Assembly (NCBI GenBank): GCA_963788305.1
Contig: CAWBGK010000003.1
Location: 62,001-126,000 of the forward strand
Source of the DNA: UTCFX2 sp963788305
Lineage (GTDB): Bacteria; Chloroflexota; Anaerolineae; Anaerolineales; UBA4823
DNA: 64,000 bases
Reading direction: 5' to 3'
Part shown: in pieces, positions 20,699 to 30,463 of the stretch
How positions within the stretch are numbered: position 1 is the stretch's first letter
How the letters are laid out: each line of letters opens with the position of its first letter
Made by a program: the position numbers and the translations under genes
Notes under the pieces: generated by a model
The model's input: only the letters and a program-made list of their open reading frames with translations
What the model was told of the DNA's origin: nothing
Database searches by the model: none

Positions 20699-20994
20699 TT
20701 AAAGACCAAGCAGCTTCGCCTTCTGGACTGCGAACTCTTCTTCGGTGAGCAGCCCCTGGGCCTTGAGCGCGCCGAGTCGCTCGAGCTGCGTGATCACGTC
20801 TTCTTCCGGCGCAGGCGCTTCGGGGATATACTCTTGCGGCGGCGGCGCGGTTTGCTGCATACGCGGTTTGCGTGGCCTGGGCGTACGCCGTAGCGTTCTT
20901 GTCCGCCTGGCGGCGGTTTACAGCATTGCGAGTGGCTGTGGCTGTGCCGACCACGGCAGCAGTCCTCGCCATCCCTCTCAGTTAATCCTGGCAT
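20699..20994 (-). CDS. Small SHOCT-domain protein, two apparent indels
   Basis: The start ATG at 20994 is preceded by AGGAGG with a 5-nt spacer. After an early indel the sequence reads RGMARTAAVVGTATATRNAV then NRRQADKNATAYAQATQ. After a second it continues QQTAPPPQEYIPEAP and ends in a textbook SHOCT motif, DVITQLERLGALKAQGLLT then EEEFAVQKAKLLGL, stopping at 20699. SHOCT is a short oligomerisation domain. The adjacent upstream gene (spacing about 13 nt) is DUF6325, and this pairing recurs in actinobacterial and chloroflexal genomes. The gene is too broken to appear as one ORF. Confidence 0.75.
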
Positions 20995-21006
20995 TTTATC
21001 CTCCTG

Positions 21007-21439
21007 CTATTCATCTACACCAAGCGAGGCGAAAGCCTCGTCGACGACCAGCGCCGGCACACGGAAGTTCAACGCCACGTCCACGCCAGCTTCAAAAAGC
21101 GCATTCACCAGGGCCAGTGCCCAGGTGTGCTCGATCGCCAATGCGATCACCGACGAACCGGGCACCATACCTTCCGTCAGTGTGTCAGCGTCGTAAGAGT
21201 CGAACAAACCATGCGTCCCGGTTTCGATAAAGCCCAATTTGGCTTTATCTTCTGACTGGCAGGTCTTCAAGATCGAGAGTATAGACCACACCATCGAAAC
21301 CTTTCAGCAAGATCAGTGCATCCAGCACCCGGATCGTCCCGGATGCAGCCTGCCGCTCGAGCTCTGCCAGGACGTTGCCGTCAAAGCGCGGCTCTCCGGC
21401 TGCCAGGACAATTACATCAACAGGTCCATGTTTAATCAT
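21007..21439 (-). CDS. DUF6325 family protein, copy 2, one frameshift
   Basis: The start MIKHGPVDVIVLAAGEPRF at 21439 has GGAGG 8 nt upstream. The N-terminal frame runs through ASGTIRVLDALILLKGFDG. Near 21250-21265 the frame changes and the rest follows (GFIETGTHGLFDSYDADT, then VIALAIEHTWALALVNALFE). It is the same family as the protein at 11904-12329 but divergent. Its partner SHOCT gene follows immediately. Confidence 0.72.
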
Positions 21440-21492
21440 TCGTATTTCCTCCATTCAGATACTAATATTGTTCATACGTCTATTTGAAGTAT

Positions 21493-21531
21493 GGTGGAGT
21501 TCGGGCGGGTTTTGCCCGCTCTAACTCCACC
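21493..21531. terminator. Long hairpin between membrane protein and DUF6325 genes
   Basis: GGTGGAGTT pairs with AACTCCACC, with an inner GCGGG/CCCGC stem and a TTTT loop. It sits in the 120-nt gap between the minus-strand gene ending at 21562 and the DUF6325 start at 21439, consistent with a transcription terminator for the upstream gene. Confidence 0.6.
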
Positions 21532-21561
21532 TCTTCACAGATTAATTATGAAATTCCAATC

Positions 21562-21861
21562 CTACGGTGCGGTTTCTGGATACATCGGTACTTGCTTGCG
21601 GTTGTGGTAGCCGCCGATGTAGCTGGCGACGTCTGCCATGATCCCGAAGCCGAGCCAGATCCAATCGAAGCCGTTCAATGGGAAGATCATCACGTACATC
21701 AACGCTGTCCATGGAGCAAAGATCAGGCTTGCCAGCCCGACCAGCCATGGAAGGTTGAAGGTTGCGAACGCCGCATTCACGCGAATAGGTGCCAGCAGCC
21801 AGTAGATCAAGAACGCCAATCGTGGGCCAAAGAAAACTAGTGAAGCAAAGAAACAGCACAT
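21562..21861 (-). CDS. Small membrane protein, unknown family
   Basis: A 99-residue protein with a good ribosome site (AGGAG 10 nt before the ATG). It has three hydrophobic segments, around PRLAFLIYWLLAPI, LPWLVGLASLIFAPWTALMY and WIWLGFGIMADVASYIGGY. It ends in a short polar tail. Similar short proteins occur next to SHOCT/DUF6325 genes, but I cannot name a family or function. Confidence 0.6.
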   Translation of the reverse strand: MCCFFASLVFFGPRLAFLIYWLLAPIRVNAAFATFNLPWLVGLASLIFAPWTALMYVMIFPLNGFDWIWLGFGIMADVASYIGGYHNRKQVPMYPETAP

Positions 21862-21961
21862 GGGAAACTCCTCTCCTAAAAATGAAATTGTATGGTTTTT
21901 TCTTCAGAGATGAGATGGCAGCCATTCCATGAATGCCATCTCCATGACATTATCTACCCGG

Positions 21962-22522
21962 CTAGCGTCCGCCGTGAGCCATCTCGTCGATGCACACCGC
22001 CACTGCCAGGATGATCACGTCGTTCTGACCGGGATCGATCGACACGCCGTAGCTGTCGCGCAGGCGGAACCACTTCTTGGACACCTCCGCCACCTTATCG
22101 CGCCCTTCGCCGATCGAGTACTCATGGTCCAGGATATTGCCCTGCACCTCCAGGTCTGGGCCGCCTTTGACCTTGACCACCCAGCGCTCCCGCACAGGCG
22201 TGATCAGGGCTTTCTTTACCGTGGCGAGGTTCTCGCCGTGCGGTCCTTCGATCTCCATGCTGTCTTTGATCCGCAGCATGCGCTCCTGGATCTTGGCCAG
22301 CTCGTTGCCCTGGGCATCTTCGAAGATCAGGGTCTGGCGCACGCGCAGCGCCTTGCCGTCAATCTTAAAGACTTTTTGGCCTGCCTCGTTTTCGATCCAG
22401 AAATCGTCACCGATTGCGACCATTTTCTGGCGCATCTGGTAGCGGTTGCCCCCGCCGCCCGGTCGTCCGAGCTGGCGGTCTTCCTGGCGCTCTTCGCGCC
22501 TTTCCTCTCGTCTGCCTCTCAT
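21962..22522 (-). CDS. LURP-one-related (tubby-like) protein
   Basis: A 186-residue protein beginning with a highly charged, Arg/Glu-rich segment (RREERREERQEDRQ) and a Gly patch. A LURP-one/scramblase-like beta domain follows: YQMRQKMVAIGDDFWIENE, VFKIDGKALRVRQTLIFED, HEYSIGEGRDKVAEVSKKW and DSYGVSIDPGQNDVIILAVA. Prokaryotic members are of unknown function; the fold is that of Tubby-type lipid-binding barrels. Intact. Confidence 0.85.
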   Translation of the reverse strand: MRGRREERREERQEDRQLGRPGGGGNRYQMRQKMVAIGDDFWIENEAGQKVFKIDGKALRVRQTLIFEDAQGNELAKIQERMLRIKDSMEIEGPHGENLATVKKALITPVRERWVVKVKGGPDLEVQGNILDHEYSIGEGRDKVAEVSKKWFRLRDSYGVSIDPGQNDVIILAVAVCIDEMAHGGR

Positions 22523-22589
22523 CTATATTCCTCTCCTTGTAATATTTGATCCGCAAATAGGGTAAGAGCCCCTATCGCATTGAAGACGG

Positions 22590-22892
22590 TTAATCCACGT
22601 TCACCTTAATTCCACCCATCATACCCGCCACTGCGTTGTAGACCAGTGCGACTACCCAGCCCGCGAGTGCGCCGCCGGCGGCTGCGAACAAAGCGCGTAA
22701 GAAAACCAGACCAAAGGTATAGAACGAATAGACGGCCCAGTTTCCCAGGTTCATATCGATCCACCAGGACTGAGCGCCAAAGATCCAGCCCAGGATCCAG
22801 TACCACAGACCGAAGACGAAGGTCCAGAAAGCTGCCAGGACGGCTCCGTAGGTTACGAATGAACCGACATTGACTGACTTGATTGTTTTCAT
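22590..22892 (-). CDS. Small membrane protein, unknown family
   Basis: A 100-residue protein with three hydrophobic segments and a GGAG site just upstream of the ATG. Features are FWTFVFGLWYWILGWIF, FYTFGLVFLRALFAAAGGAL and AGWVVALVYNAVAGMMGG, ending in a short IKVNVD tail. The DUF3566-like outline (small, membrane, C-terminal GG-x-x-V) is suggestive only. It is co-directional with the LURP-one gene. Confidence 0.6.
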   Translation of the reverse strand: MKTIKSVNVGSFVTYGAVLAAFWTFVFGLWYWILGWIFGAQSWWIDMNLGNWAVYSFYTFGLVFLRALFAAAGGALAGWVVALVYNAVAGMMGGIKVNVD

Positions 22893-23023
22893 GAATTACT
22901 CTCCTCTTTCAAATATGGATTGAAAAAAATGTTTATTCGATCGTTCATTCTGCTTGTTCATTTTTCGAATTTCTTAGAACCAACCTCTGACAACTTGCTT
23001 GAGTGAAATGTCTCGGTCGGAAT

Positions 23024-23398
23024 TCACAAATTTAATGGATAGCTGACCTTGGTCAAGAATGGAAGCAGCTCGTCTGGTGGAGCGTCTTTGGCGATGAAGT
23101 GGTCTGCTCCAGCCGCTGTGATCTTTTCCTTTTCTTCCGGGCAGCTGGATAGGAGAACAATCTTGGGGGGAGCTTCGAGTTTGTGGACATCGGTCAAGAG
23201 CTTTGCCATCGATTTAAAGGGCAATTCCCATTCCAATAACAATACATCCGGCTGAGATGCTTCCAATTGAAGCAACAAACCCTGTAAACGATCTGTGATT
23301 CCCACCACAAAAATTCCGGGTTCATTTTCGAGGAGCAGAAGCATCGCAATTCTAAGTCTCTCATCGGCACACGCTATGAATATTCTCATTTTTGTCAT
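23024..23398 (-). CDS. Receiver-domain protein with Glu at the phosphorylation position
   Basis: A 124-residue single receiver-like domain (the start could also be the ATG at 23389). The phospho-acceptor strand reads PDVLLLEWELP, so the usual Asp is Glu. The conserved Ser (LLSS) and Lys (FIAKDAPP) are present, and the N-terminal acidic pair is reduced (ACADERL). Glu can mimic a phosphorylated state, so this may be a constitutive or phosphorylation-independent output module. It lies downstream of a NarL-type response regulator and its kinase. Confidence 0.65.
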   Translation of the reverse strand: MTKMRIFIACADERLRIAMLLLLENEPGIFVVGITDRLQGLLLQLEASQPDVLLLEWELPFKSMAKLLTDVHKLEAPPKIVLLSSCPEEKEKITAAGADHFIAKDAPPDELLPFLTKVSYPLNL

Positions 23399-23712
23399 CC
23401 AGCGGCCTGCTTGTTCAACTCATCTATATCATCCGTTTTTTTTCAGGTCCTCCTTCCCCTTCGGTTAAAGGGCTTGCGAAGGTATCAGACCTGCACATTA
23501 ATCCTGAATTAAGTATGGCACGCTGGATGCTGGGAAGCATCAACCATTTGTTCCAACTCGCGATAGGCAGAACGGCCTATTTTACTGGGGACGTTCATCC
23601 ATTTTTCTCGAACTCGGGTGCGAAGAGATCGGAGCAGAAACACACCAGGCACGATCTGCCTGGAAATTGGTAAAAAAATATAACAGGCGAGTACAATCAG
23701 CAAATGATGGGG
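23399..23712. other. Gap between two response-regulator genes
   Basis: This 314-nt stretch contains only a TTG-initiated 64-codon minus-strand frame (23509-23703) with one hydrophobic segment and no clear ribosome site or homology. I see no convincing gene, RNA or terminator. Confidence 0.5.
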
Positions 23713-24354
23713 TCAGGAGACCAGATCGTTTTTTACCGCCAGCGCTGCCGCCTGCGCCCGGTTTGCAGCGCCCAGTTTTTGAATGCAGGCACTGACATGA
23801 TGTCTGGCTGTGGCAGGACTGATTACCAGCCGATCGGCGATCTCTTCATTAGATAAACCTTCCACAATGAGTGCCAGAATTTCTAGCTCCCGTTTGCTCA
23901 AATCACTTCCCGGTTTTTGCGGGTTTGTTCTCATGTGGATCAACGCCTTTGTTGCCTCTGGCGCTAATGTCGGCTGTCCGGAATAGGCCGAACGAATGGC
24001 GCCAGCCAGTGTATCGATAGAGGCGTTTTTAAGCAAATAACCGATAGCGCCAGCCTCGAGTGATTCCTGGATCAAATCGTCTTTAGGATAACTCGTCAGC
24101 ATGATAATTCTAACCTGTGGATATTGAGCAAGTATCGCTCGTGCGGCGTTGATTCCATCCATTTCTGGCATGATGATATCCATCAGGATCACATCGGGAA
24201 GGGATTGGCTGCAGCAAGCCAGCGCAGCATTCCCGTTCTCTGCCTCGCCGACCAGCATCAGGTCATCAAAAGCCAGCAGCATATTCTTTAACCCGTCACG
24301 TACAACAGGATGGTCGTCGACAATCATCACTTTGATCGGATTAACAGGGATCAT
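23713..24354 (-). CDS. NarL/LuxR-type response regulator
   Basis: A 213-residue two-component regulator. The start at 24354 (MIPVNPIKVMIVDDHPVVRD) uses an AGAAGGATGA site that includes the kinase stop codon, so the two genes are coupled. The receiver has DD at the N-terminus, phospho-Asp in PDVILMDIIMPEMDG, Thr in IIMLTSYP and Lys in GYLLKNAS. The C-terminal LuxR helix-turn-helix reads LSKRELEILALIVEGLSN, EEIADRLVISPATARHHV. It is the likely partner of the kinase at 24362-27223. Targets are not visible, but the divergent ABC operon is a candidate. Confidence 0.88.
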   Translation of the reverse strand: MIPVNPIKVMIVDDHPVVRDGLKNMLLAFDDLMLVGEAENGNAALACCSQSLPDVILMDIIMPEMDGINAARAILAQYPQVRIIMLTSYPKDDLIQESLEAGAIGYLLKNASIDTLAGAIRSAYSGQPTLAPEATKALIHMRTNPQKPGSDLSKRELEILALIVEGLSNEEIADRLVISPATARHHVSACIQKLGAANRAQAAALAVKNDLVS

Positions 24355-24361
24355 AATCAAT

Positions 24362-27223
24362 TCATCCTTCTGGAATAATCGGCCAATCAATGAGTGTTTC
24401 TGTTCCACGACCGGATTTACTGAGAATTCGCATGGTTGCTCCGATCTCCTCTGCGCGTTCACGCATGATTTTTATCCCAAGATGGCCCTCTTCCACTGTC
24501 TGTGGGTCGAAACCGCATCCATCGTCCTGAATCCGCAGCTCTATCTGGCCTGGCTCTACGCGCAAGTCAACATCGACACGGGTTGCTTCCGCATGGAGGA
24601 TCACATTATTCATGGCCTCGCGTGCAATTCGATACAAGGCTAAGGATACATTTTCCGGCAGATCAGGTATGTCCATCACTGATATGGTGATGACAGCGCG
24701 AGAACGCGCTCGGGCAGCCTCAACCAGGGTGATCATCAATCTGTCTAAAGTTTGGTAGGATAACTCACCGGAGCGCAGTTCGATCAGCATGTTTCGCATC
24801 TCTGCTAATGCGCCTCGAATCAACAGGCTGAGTTTGTCCATATTTTGGCGGGCGATCTTTTGATCCTTATCCCAAATGCGCGGGGTTGCTTCGGCGAGCA
24901 CACTGGCTGTGAACAGGGTCTGCGTCACAGAATCGTGCAGCTCACGCGCCAGGCGGTTGCGCTCTTCGGCGGTGATCAGCGACTTTGTATGCTTATAAAG
25001 CTGCGAAATTTCAATTAATTGGGCGATATCGATGGAGAAAATACTCAATAGCTTTATTTCTTCAGCTGTGATGTCCTTTCCTTCTTCATGTATCTCCATT
25101 CCTAAAAAACCAAAGACCTGATCACGCAGGTAGAGTGGCACGAGCATAATACTCTGGATATTTGCGTCCTGAAAGTGGATGCCAATGGGTCCGATCATCG
25201 AGTCCAGCTGATCTTTTAAGACGAATATGAGTTTTCCGTGTTCCACTTTCGAATCCGATGGAATTTGCTCGGGCAGGGTTGTATAGGTACCGATTAAATT
25301 CGGATGATCTTCTTTGCGGTAGGAATGTGACAGTATTCTAAGTCGCCTCATTCCTTCGTCCAATTCTGCGATGAAGGAATCTTGAATCGAAAATAACCGA
25401 TTGATGGTTTCGTTTATTTTTTCAAATATATCGGTGAGGTCCGAAGATCGAGCCATGGTCTCATTAACAAGCAGGATTGCTGAAAGCCACTCAAGCCGCA
25501 GCCGTAATTCCTTATTGGTCTCATTGATCTCCGCATTTGCAGCTTTTACTTCTGCAGTCCTTTCTTCTACAAGCGACTCAAGCCGTCTGCGGTATTCAAC
25601 CAGCTCGGCTTCCGCCTGTTTACGCAGCGTGATATCCTGCAAGGCGACCACAGCAAATTCGACGTTCCCAGCATCATCCCAAATCGGATTTGCCCAGAAT
25701 TCCAAGGCGACGCGCTCGGTTCCCCGATCCATTTCGATGTCATCAGAAAAAGCAAACTCACCTTGAAGTGAGCTGTAAACCGGGAAATCTTCCAGCGGGT
25801 ATTCCCGGTCACTGTCTGCAACTCTGATTGAGAAATCTTTAATCGCCTGCGCCAGGGTGCGTCCAACGGAGAGATCGGGCTGAACCCCTTGAGCAGGGTT
25901 TTTTAGGATCTCTACCGTACGTCGGTTGAGATACTTGGGTCTTTGATCCTTGCCATATAAAATTACTCCAAGCGGCAAGGCCTCCAGGATCTGAGAGAGA
26001 CGGTGTTCGCTGTTTTTCAACTTGCGGTTGGCGTTTTCTGTTTCAGATTTCAGCAGGTTGATGCGGTCGGCAAGCGCGATCGACCAGCACACGCTCATCC
26101 ATATCATCCCGAACTTGTAAAAATTCTCCGTAAAGATCGTGCTGGTTATTATTACAAAACGGACCATAAGTACCATGATGAGGGAAGCCAGCAAACCAAA
26201 CCAGGCGATCAAAAAGAATCGGGCGGGATGGAAAGCCCTGCCGCCAGGAAGCTATCCCTGCTGCAAGAACCAACATGAGTGAGAGTACAGCCAAGGGTGC
26301 CATCAAATTCGCGATATTGTGATAACTGACAAATGGGGTCAGAAGCATCAGAACTCCCCAAAATGTTATGAAGCCAATCGTCACCCAATGGAGTAATGCG
26401 AGCCGAGTTTTTAATTCCAAGAATGCATCAATAAATAACATCATTGAAACGATCATTGCAGCGAAAGATAAGGGATAATAGATTTGCCTTAGGGAATATA
26501 GGTTCGGGAAAAAATAGACCTCCAGATAACCGTTGTAAGACAGCTCTTCGAAAATCAAACTCGCAAGCAAAATCACAAAAAACAGATAGCTGGCCTCTCG
26601 CAATGAAAACAGTAAGAACAGGTGATAGACCAGCAAAGCCATCAATGCGCCGAAGAACAGCCAGTGAAGCATTTTTTCCTGTTGAGATTCGACGTAGAAA
26701 GCATCTCTCGTCCACAGAGTGAGCGGTAAGGTCATTGAAGCGCCATTTTGGAAGCGCAGGTAAAAGGTTTGCTGGCTTTGGGAGGGAACGGCCAGTTTGA
26801 GGAGGATGTAAGGATCAGGGATATCCCGTGTCGAAAGAGGTCTCAAAACCCCGGTCTGCTTCTCAATAAATCCTTCTCCGTCTGGGATAGGCGTGTAAAG
26901 GTCTACATAATGCATATTAACAAAACCGACCTTCAACAGCCATTCGCCAACCTGTTGGGTTCGATTGTCCAGCCGCAGGCGTACCCAATACACGCTGTTC
27001 GTGAAACCATAGTTCGGCACTTCCATCTGGCTGGGGATAAATTGGGAATCGAAACCTGAAGATGTTACTTTTCAATGGTCAGCTCCCCGCCAGGATCTTC
27101 AAGGATTTCCAGGTGCAGGCCAAGCGGGTATTCTGTCTGCTCGTCTGTCAGGACAAGGGGTTCCGGCATGGGTGGATTACTGCCTTGTGCAAAAGCCGTG
27201 CTGCAATAGATCAAGATCACCAT
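24362..27223 (-). CDS. 7TMR-DISM/PAS/GAF sensor histidine kinase, two frameshifts
   Basis: Membrane sensor kinase of about 950 residues. From the N-terminus: a signal segment (FMVILIYCSTAFAQG), an extracellular 7TMR-DISMED2-type beta domain (YGFTNSVYWVRLRLDNRT), seven membrane helices, a PAS domain (ILEALPLGVILYGKDQRPKY), a coiled coil, GAF and a HisKA_3 dimerisation helix. The phospho-acceptor His is in RLARELHDSVTQTLF. The ATPase domain follows (REAMNNVILHAEATRVDV, IQDDGCGFDP, HLGIKIMRERAEEIG). Frames break near 27067 (a four-A run reads through if one A longer) and near 26190. The exact start is unclear; ATG 27223 is a compromise. Confidence 0.82.
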
Positions 27224-27636
27224 AAAGGCGAAAAAGAACGAGGCTTTTATTCAGATTGCACTCTCTTTGTTTTACAATCTCAAACCATATGTTTGAGCTT
27301 TTTCCTATCAGGAACAATTAAGTGGCAAGAAACCAGAGAATCTTTTCTCGGTGAATGTGAGATTTCCCAACCATGGATTATATTCCAGGATTTAGAAAAT
27401 GGATGCATGCAATAGGAATCGATGCTGGCGGCTGCCCTCGTGAAGGTTTCTAATTTCCGTATCACATTTCCTGGTTTTCAGAAATTTTCCATCCATTTAC
27501 TTTGCTGCAGAAGAGGCTTAACCTGGTTGCAAGAATTACAAGGAATAGGAGTGTAAGAGTAGATGAGGTATACTTGGTAGAAATTCTGCAGCATACTCAG
27601 ACCTAATAACTCGTTGACAAGTAGCCAAGGATTCGC
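27224..27636. promoter_or_regulatory. Divergent intergenic region, kinase versus ABC operon
   Basis: No credible gene. It must hold promoters for the minus-strand kinase and the plus-strand ABC operon. A CTCAAAC-5-GTTTGAG inverted repeat (27279-27297) is close to the kinase start and is an operator or hairpin candidate. AAGGA lies a few bases before the ABC ATG. Confidence 0.5.
27279..27297. promoter_or_regulatory. Inverted repeat CTCAAAC-n5-GTTTGAG
   Basis: Perfect 7-bp arms separated by CATAT, in the divergent region about 55 nt upstream of the assigned kinase start. Possible operator for autoregulation by the adjacent two-component system; no independent evidence. Confidence 0.35.
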
Positions 27637-28407
27637 ATGAATTTGGTAGTTGAAAACGCTGCTCTAGATTATTCCATGAAGCGAACAGGGCAGCGTATCC
27701 TCGCGTTCGACCACCTCAATTTTTCAGTCAATTCTGGCCAATTTGTGACAATTGTCGGTCCAAGCGGGTGTGGGAAGACCTCACTGCTCCTTGCTATCGC
27801 TGGGCTGCGCCCAATCTCTTCTGGCAGAATTTTCATGAATGGCAGGTCTGTAGAAGGACCCTGTCGGGAAGTAGCCATGGTGTTTCAGACCCCAGCCCTG
27901 CTCCCATGGCGAACTGTGAACCGAAATATTGCCTACGGTTTAGAATTACAAGGAGTGGCGAATGGGGAAATTCAAACACGTGTAAAAAGCATGATCGACC
28001 TGGTCCGGCTCGATGGTTTCGAGCAGAGCTATCCAAGGGAGCTTTCAGGAGGCATGCAGCAGCGCACTAATTTAGCACGAGCCCTGGTTACAGGTCCTGA
28101 GCTCTTATTATTGGATGAACCTCTCGCCTCACTAGATGCTCAAACACGTGAAATCATGCAGCTTGAGCTCCAGAATATCTGGCTTTCGACAAGAAAAACG
28201 GCCATCCTGGTCACACACCAGATTGATGAAGCTATTTTTCTTGGCGATGTGGTCATTGTCCTATCCCCTCGACCAGGAAGGGTTATAGAAATCGTCCCTG
28301 TTGACCTGCCGCACCCTCGACCACATTCTGTGAAAAGTGACCCGGAATTCTTGAGGCTTCGCGATCATGTTTGGACGTTGATCCAACCTGTCTGTGTCGT
28401 TGGGTAA
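27637..28407 (+). CDS. NitT/TauT-type ABC transporter, ATP-binding protein
   Basis: A 256-residue ATPase. Walker A is GPSGCGKTS, the Q-loop is MVFQTPALLPW (PALLPW is typical of nitrate/sulfonate/taurine systems), the signature is ELSGGMQQR, Walker B is LLLLDEPLASLD and the switch His is in ILVTHQIDEA. It couples ATP hydrolysis to uptake with the permease and lipoprotein that follow. Intact. First gene of a plus-strand operon running to the phosphopantetheinyl transferase. Confidence 0.92.
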   Translation: MNLVVENAALDYSMKRTGQRILAFDHLNFSVNSGQFVTIVGPSGCGKTSLLLAIAGLRPISSGRIFMNGRSVEGPCREVAMVFQTPALLPWRTVNRNIAYGLELQGVANGEIQTRVKSMIDLVRLDGFEQSYPRELSGGMQQRTNLARALVTGPELLLLDEPLASLDAQTREIMQLELQNIWLSTRKTAILVTHQIDEAIFLGDVVIVLSPRPGRVIEIVPVDLPHPRPHSVKSDPEFLRLRDHVWTLIQPVCVVG

Positions 28408-28438
28408 ATAAATTGCAACAGAATCCCAAATTGCGACA

Positions 28439-29278
28439 ATGGATAAAAATACTCGCACTGACAGCCATCCCAAGTCAAGGGAAATGGAAGGTTACATCGA
28501 AGAAGAACCTGATCGTTGGAGGAATTTTCTTCACAGGTATGAGAACCGATTGCTGGCTCTTGGTACAATCTTGTTCTTTTTAGTCGTTTGGGAGCTTCTC
28601 CCTCAGCTCAAGCTGGTAAAACCACTCTTCACAAGCTCACCTTCGCGGATCATCGAGGCTGCTGGATGGTTATTTGCACGCGGCTTCTGGTATGATATTT
28701 TCATCAGCGCAAGCGAGTTTGTGATTGGCTTTGGGTTGGCAGTGATCGTTGGAATTCCACTGGGAATCGTCTTGGGTTGGAACCAACGCTTGAATGCCAT
28801 GTTTGATCCCTTTATTTCTGCTTTATATGCTACACCGCGGGTGGCATTGCTGCCTTTGATCATCCTCTGGCTGGGGATCGGCATGAAGTCGATCATTGCA
28901 GTAGTCTTCCTGGGTGCTGTTTTCCCAATCCTTGTCAACACCATATCAGGTGTGAAGAATATTGAAGAAACCCTTCTGTTATGCGCTCGATCTTTTTGTG
29001 CCAGCACGCATCAGATATTATCCACAATCGCGATACCATCGAGCGTACCCATGATCATCGCCGGTATGCGCCTGGCAGTTGGCCGTGGCCTGGTTGGCGT
29101 CGTGGTTGGCGAATTGATCGCATCACGAGCTGGTGTGGGACATATGATGAGCCTGGCAGGCTCGACCTTTCAAACCGATAAGTTATTCGTTGGCGTGGTC
29201 CTCCTGGCACTCAGTGGTTTTTTTCTAAATGAATTGCTTAAGAAACTGGAGGCCAAATTCGAAGGTTGGCGGCCGTAA
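28439..29278 (+). CDS. NitT/TauT-type ABC transporter, permease
   Basis: A 279-residue SsuC/TauC-like permease. A polar N-terminal tail is followed by about six membrane helices. The family features are SPSRIIEAAGWLFARGFW, IGFGLAVIVGIPLGIVLGW and an EAA-type loop (NTISGVKNIEETLLLCARSF). The C-terminal region is GRGLVGVVVGELIASRAGVG. It follows the ATPase by about 31 nt. The substrate class is organic anions, sulfonates or thiamine precursors; it is not predictable here. Confidence 0.9.
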   Translation: MDKNTRTDSHPKSREMEGYIEEEPDRWRNFLHRYENRLLALGTILFFLVVWELLPQLKLVKPLFTSSPSRIIEAAGWLFARGFWYDIFISASEFVIGFGLAVIVGIPLGIVLGWNQRLNAMFDPFISALYATPRVALLPLIILWLGIGMKSIIAVVFLGAVFPILVNTISGVKNIEETLLLCARSFCASTHQILSTIAIPSSVPMIIAGMRLAVGRGLVGVVVGELIASRAGVGHMMSLAGSTFQTDKLFVGVVLLALSGFFLNELLKKLEAKFEGWRP

Positions 29279-29302
29279 ATCTGGGTTTTGATGGAGGTTA
29301 GG

Positions 29303-30389
29303 ATGAAAAGCAGTATGCCCAATTGCATTTTCATATTTTCTGCTTTGATATTCGCACTTTCGGCTTGTTCTATCAACAGCTCCTTACCCACATCGTCTGT
29401 TATTCCACCCACAAAAGGGAATAGCCCGACCGCTATTCCCGAGAAAACCAATAGACGAATTGGAAAAGGTTGAAGTCTGCCACAGCGTCAATACCACCGT
29501 GTCATTACCGCTGTGGTATGCATACGAGCAGCAGCTGTTCCAAAAATACGGTTTAGAAGTCGATATCTTATCAGCAGGCAGCGGCACCAACGCAGCTACT
29601 GCAATGATAGCGGGTGAGTTCCCCATCTGTCAGCTTGCAGGATCAGCAGTGATCAATGCGGTTGTAGCTGGGGAGGATCTCGTCTACATCGCTGAGTATT
29701 TCAATGTCTATCTTTTTTCTTTGATGGTTTCACCTGAAATTACGAGAGCCGAAGACCTGAAGGGGAAAGCCCTTGCGATCACTCAACCTGGGTCTGCAAA
29801 CGATACCGCGATACGCGCCGCTCTCAAGCACATGGGTTTAAAGCCCGATATCGATGTGGCCATACTGAGCATTGGCGATGAGCCCGAGAGATTGGCTGCA
29901 ATGGAAGCCGGTCAGGTTGCTGGTGCACTCTTCACACCTCCAACTACTTTAAAAGTGCGCGAAAAGGGTTACTGGCAATTATTAGATCTATCAACAATTA
30001 AAGAAGCGTACACCCGTCAGGGTATCGCGACAACCAGGGAATATCTTCGATCCCATAGGACAACTGTTGTCGCTTTTATGAAAGCGATAAGTGAAGCCAT
30101 CGCCCTCATGAAAAAAGATCCGCAAGGGACTAAAACTACCTTGGCAAAATACCTCGCATTGGACGAAAACACCAATTCGGCACTGCTGGAAGCTGCTTAT
30201 CAGGAAATTATCATCGCTTATCTGCGGGAAAAACCATATCCTACTTTAGAAAGCATCGAAACAGGATTGGCGGAGATCGAAACGCTGAATCCTGACGCTG
30301 CGAACATAGAGCCTGAACAAGTCATGGATGAGACGATAATTCGAGAATTAGACGAATCGGGTTTTTTCGATAGACTGTATCACCAGTAA
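29303..30389 (+). CDS. ABC transporter substrate-binding lipoprotein (SsuA/NMT1-like), one frameshift
   Basis: The start ATG at 29303 has GGAGG 5 nt upstream and gives MKSSMPNCIFIFSALIFALS, then a lipobox (SAC). The frame breaks near 29455. Reading PIDELEKVEVCHSVNTTVSL across it restores a normal NMT1/SsuA-type periplasmic binding protein. The body shows PLWYAYEQQLFQKYGLEV, GEFPICQLAGSAVINAV and EDLKGKALAITQPGSANDT, the pattern of ligand-binding proteins for taurine, sulfonates and pyrimidine precursors. It completes the importer with the two preceding genes. Confidence 0.85.
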
Positions 30390-30463
30390 CATATATGAAA
30401 CCATTCAAGTCTTCGGCTTTTCAATCAACCATTCTGTTTTGATGATTTATTCGGAAAATAGAT

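Noticed and set aside
20312..20893. 193-codon plus-strand ORF
   Set aside because: It runs antisense to SulP copy 2 and the SHOCT gene; the SHOCT motif is on the minus strand with a strong RBS.
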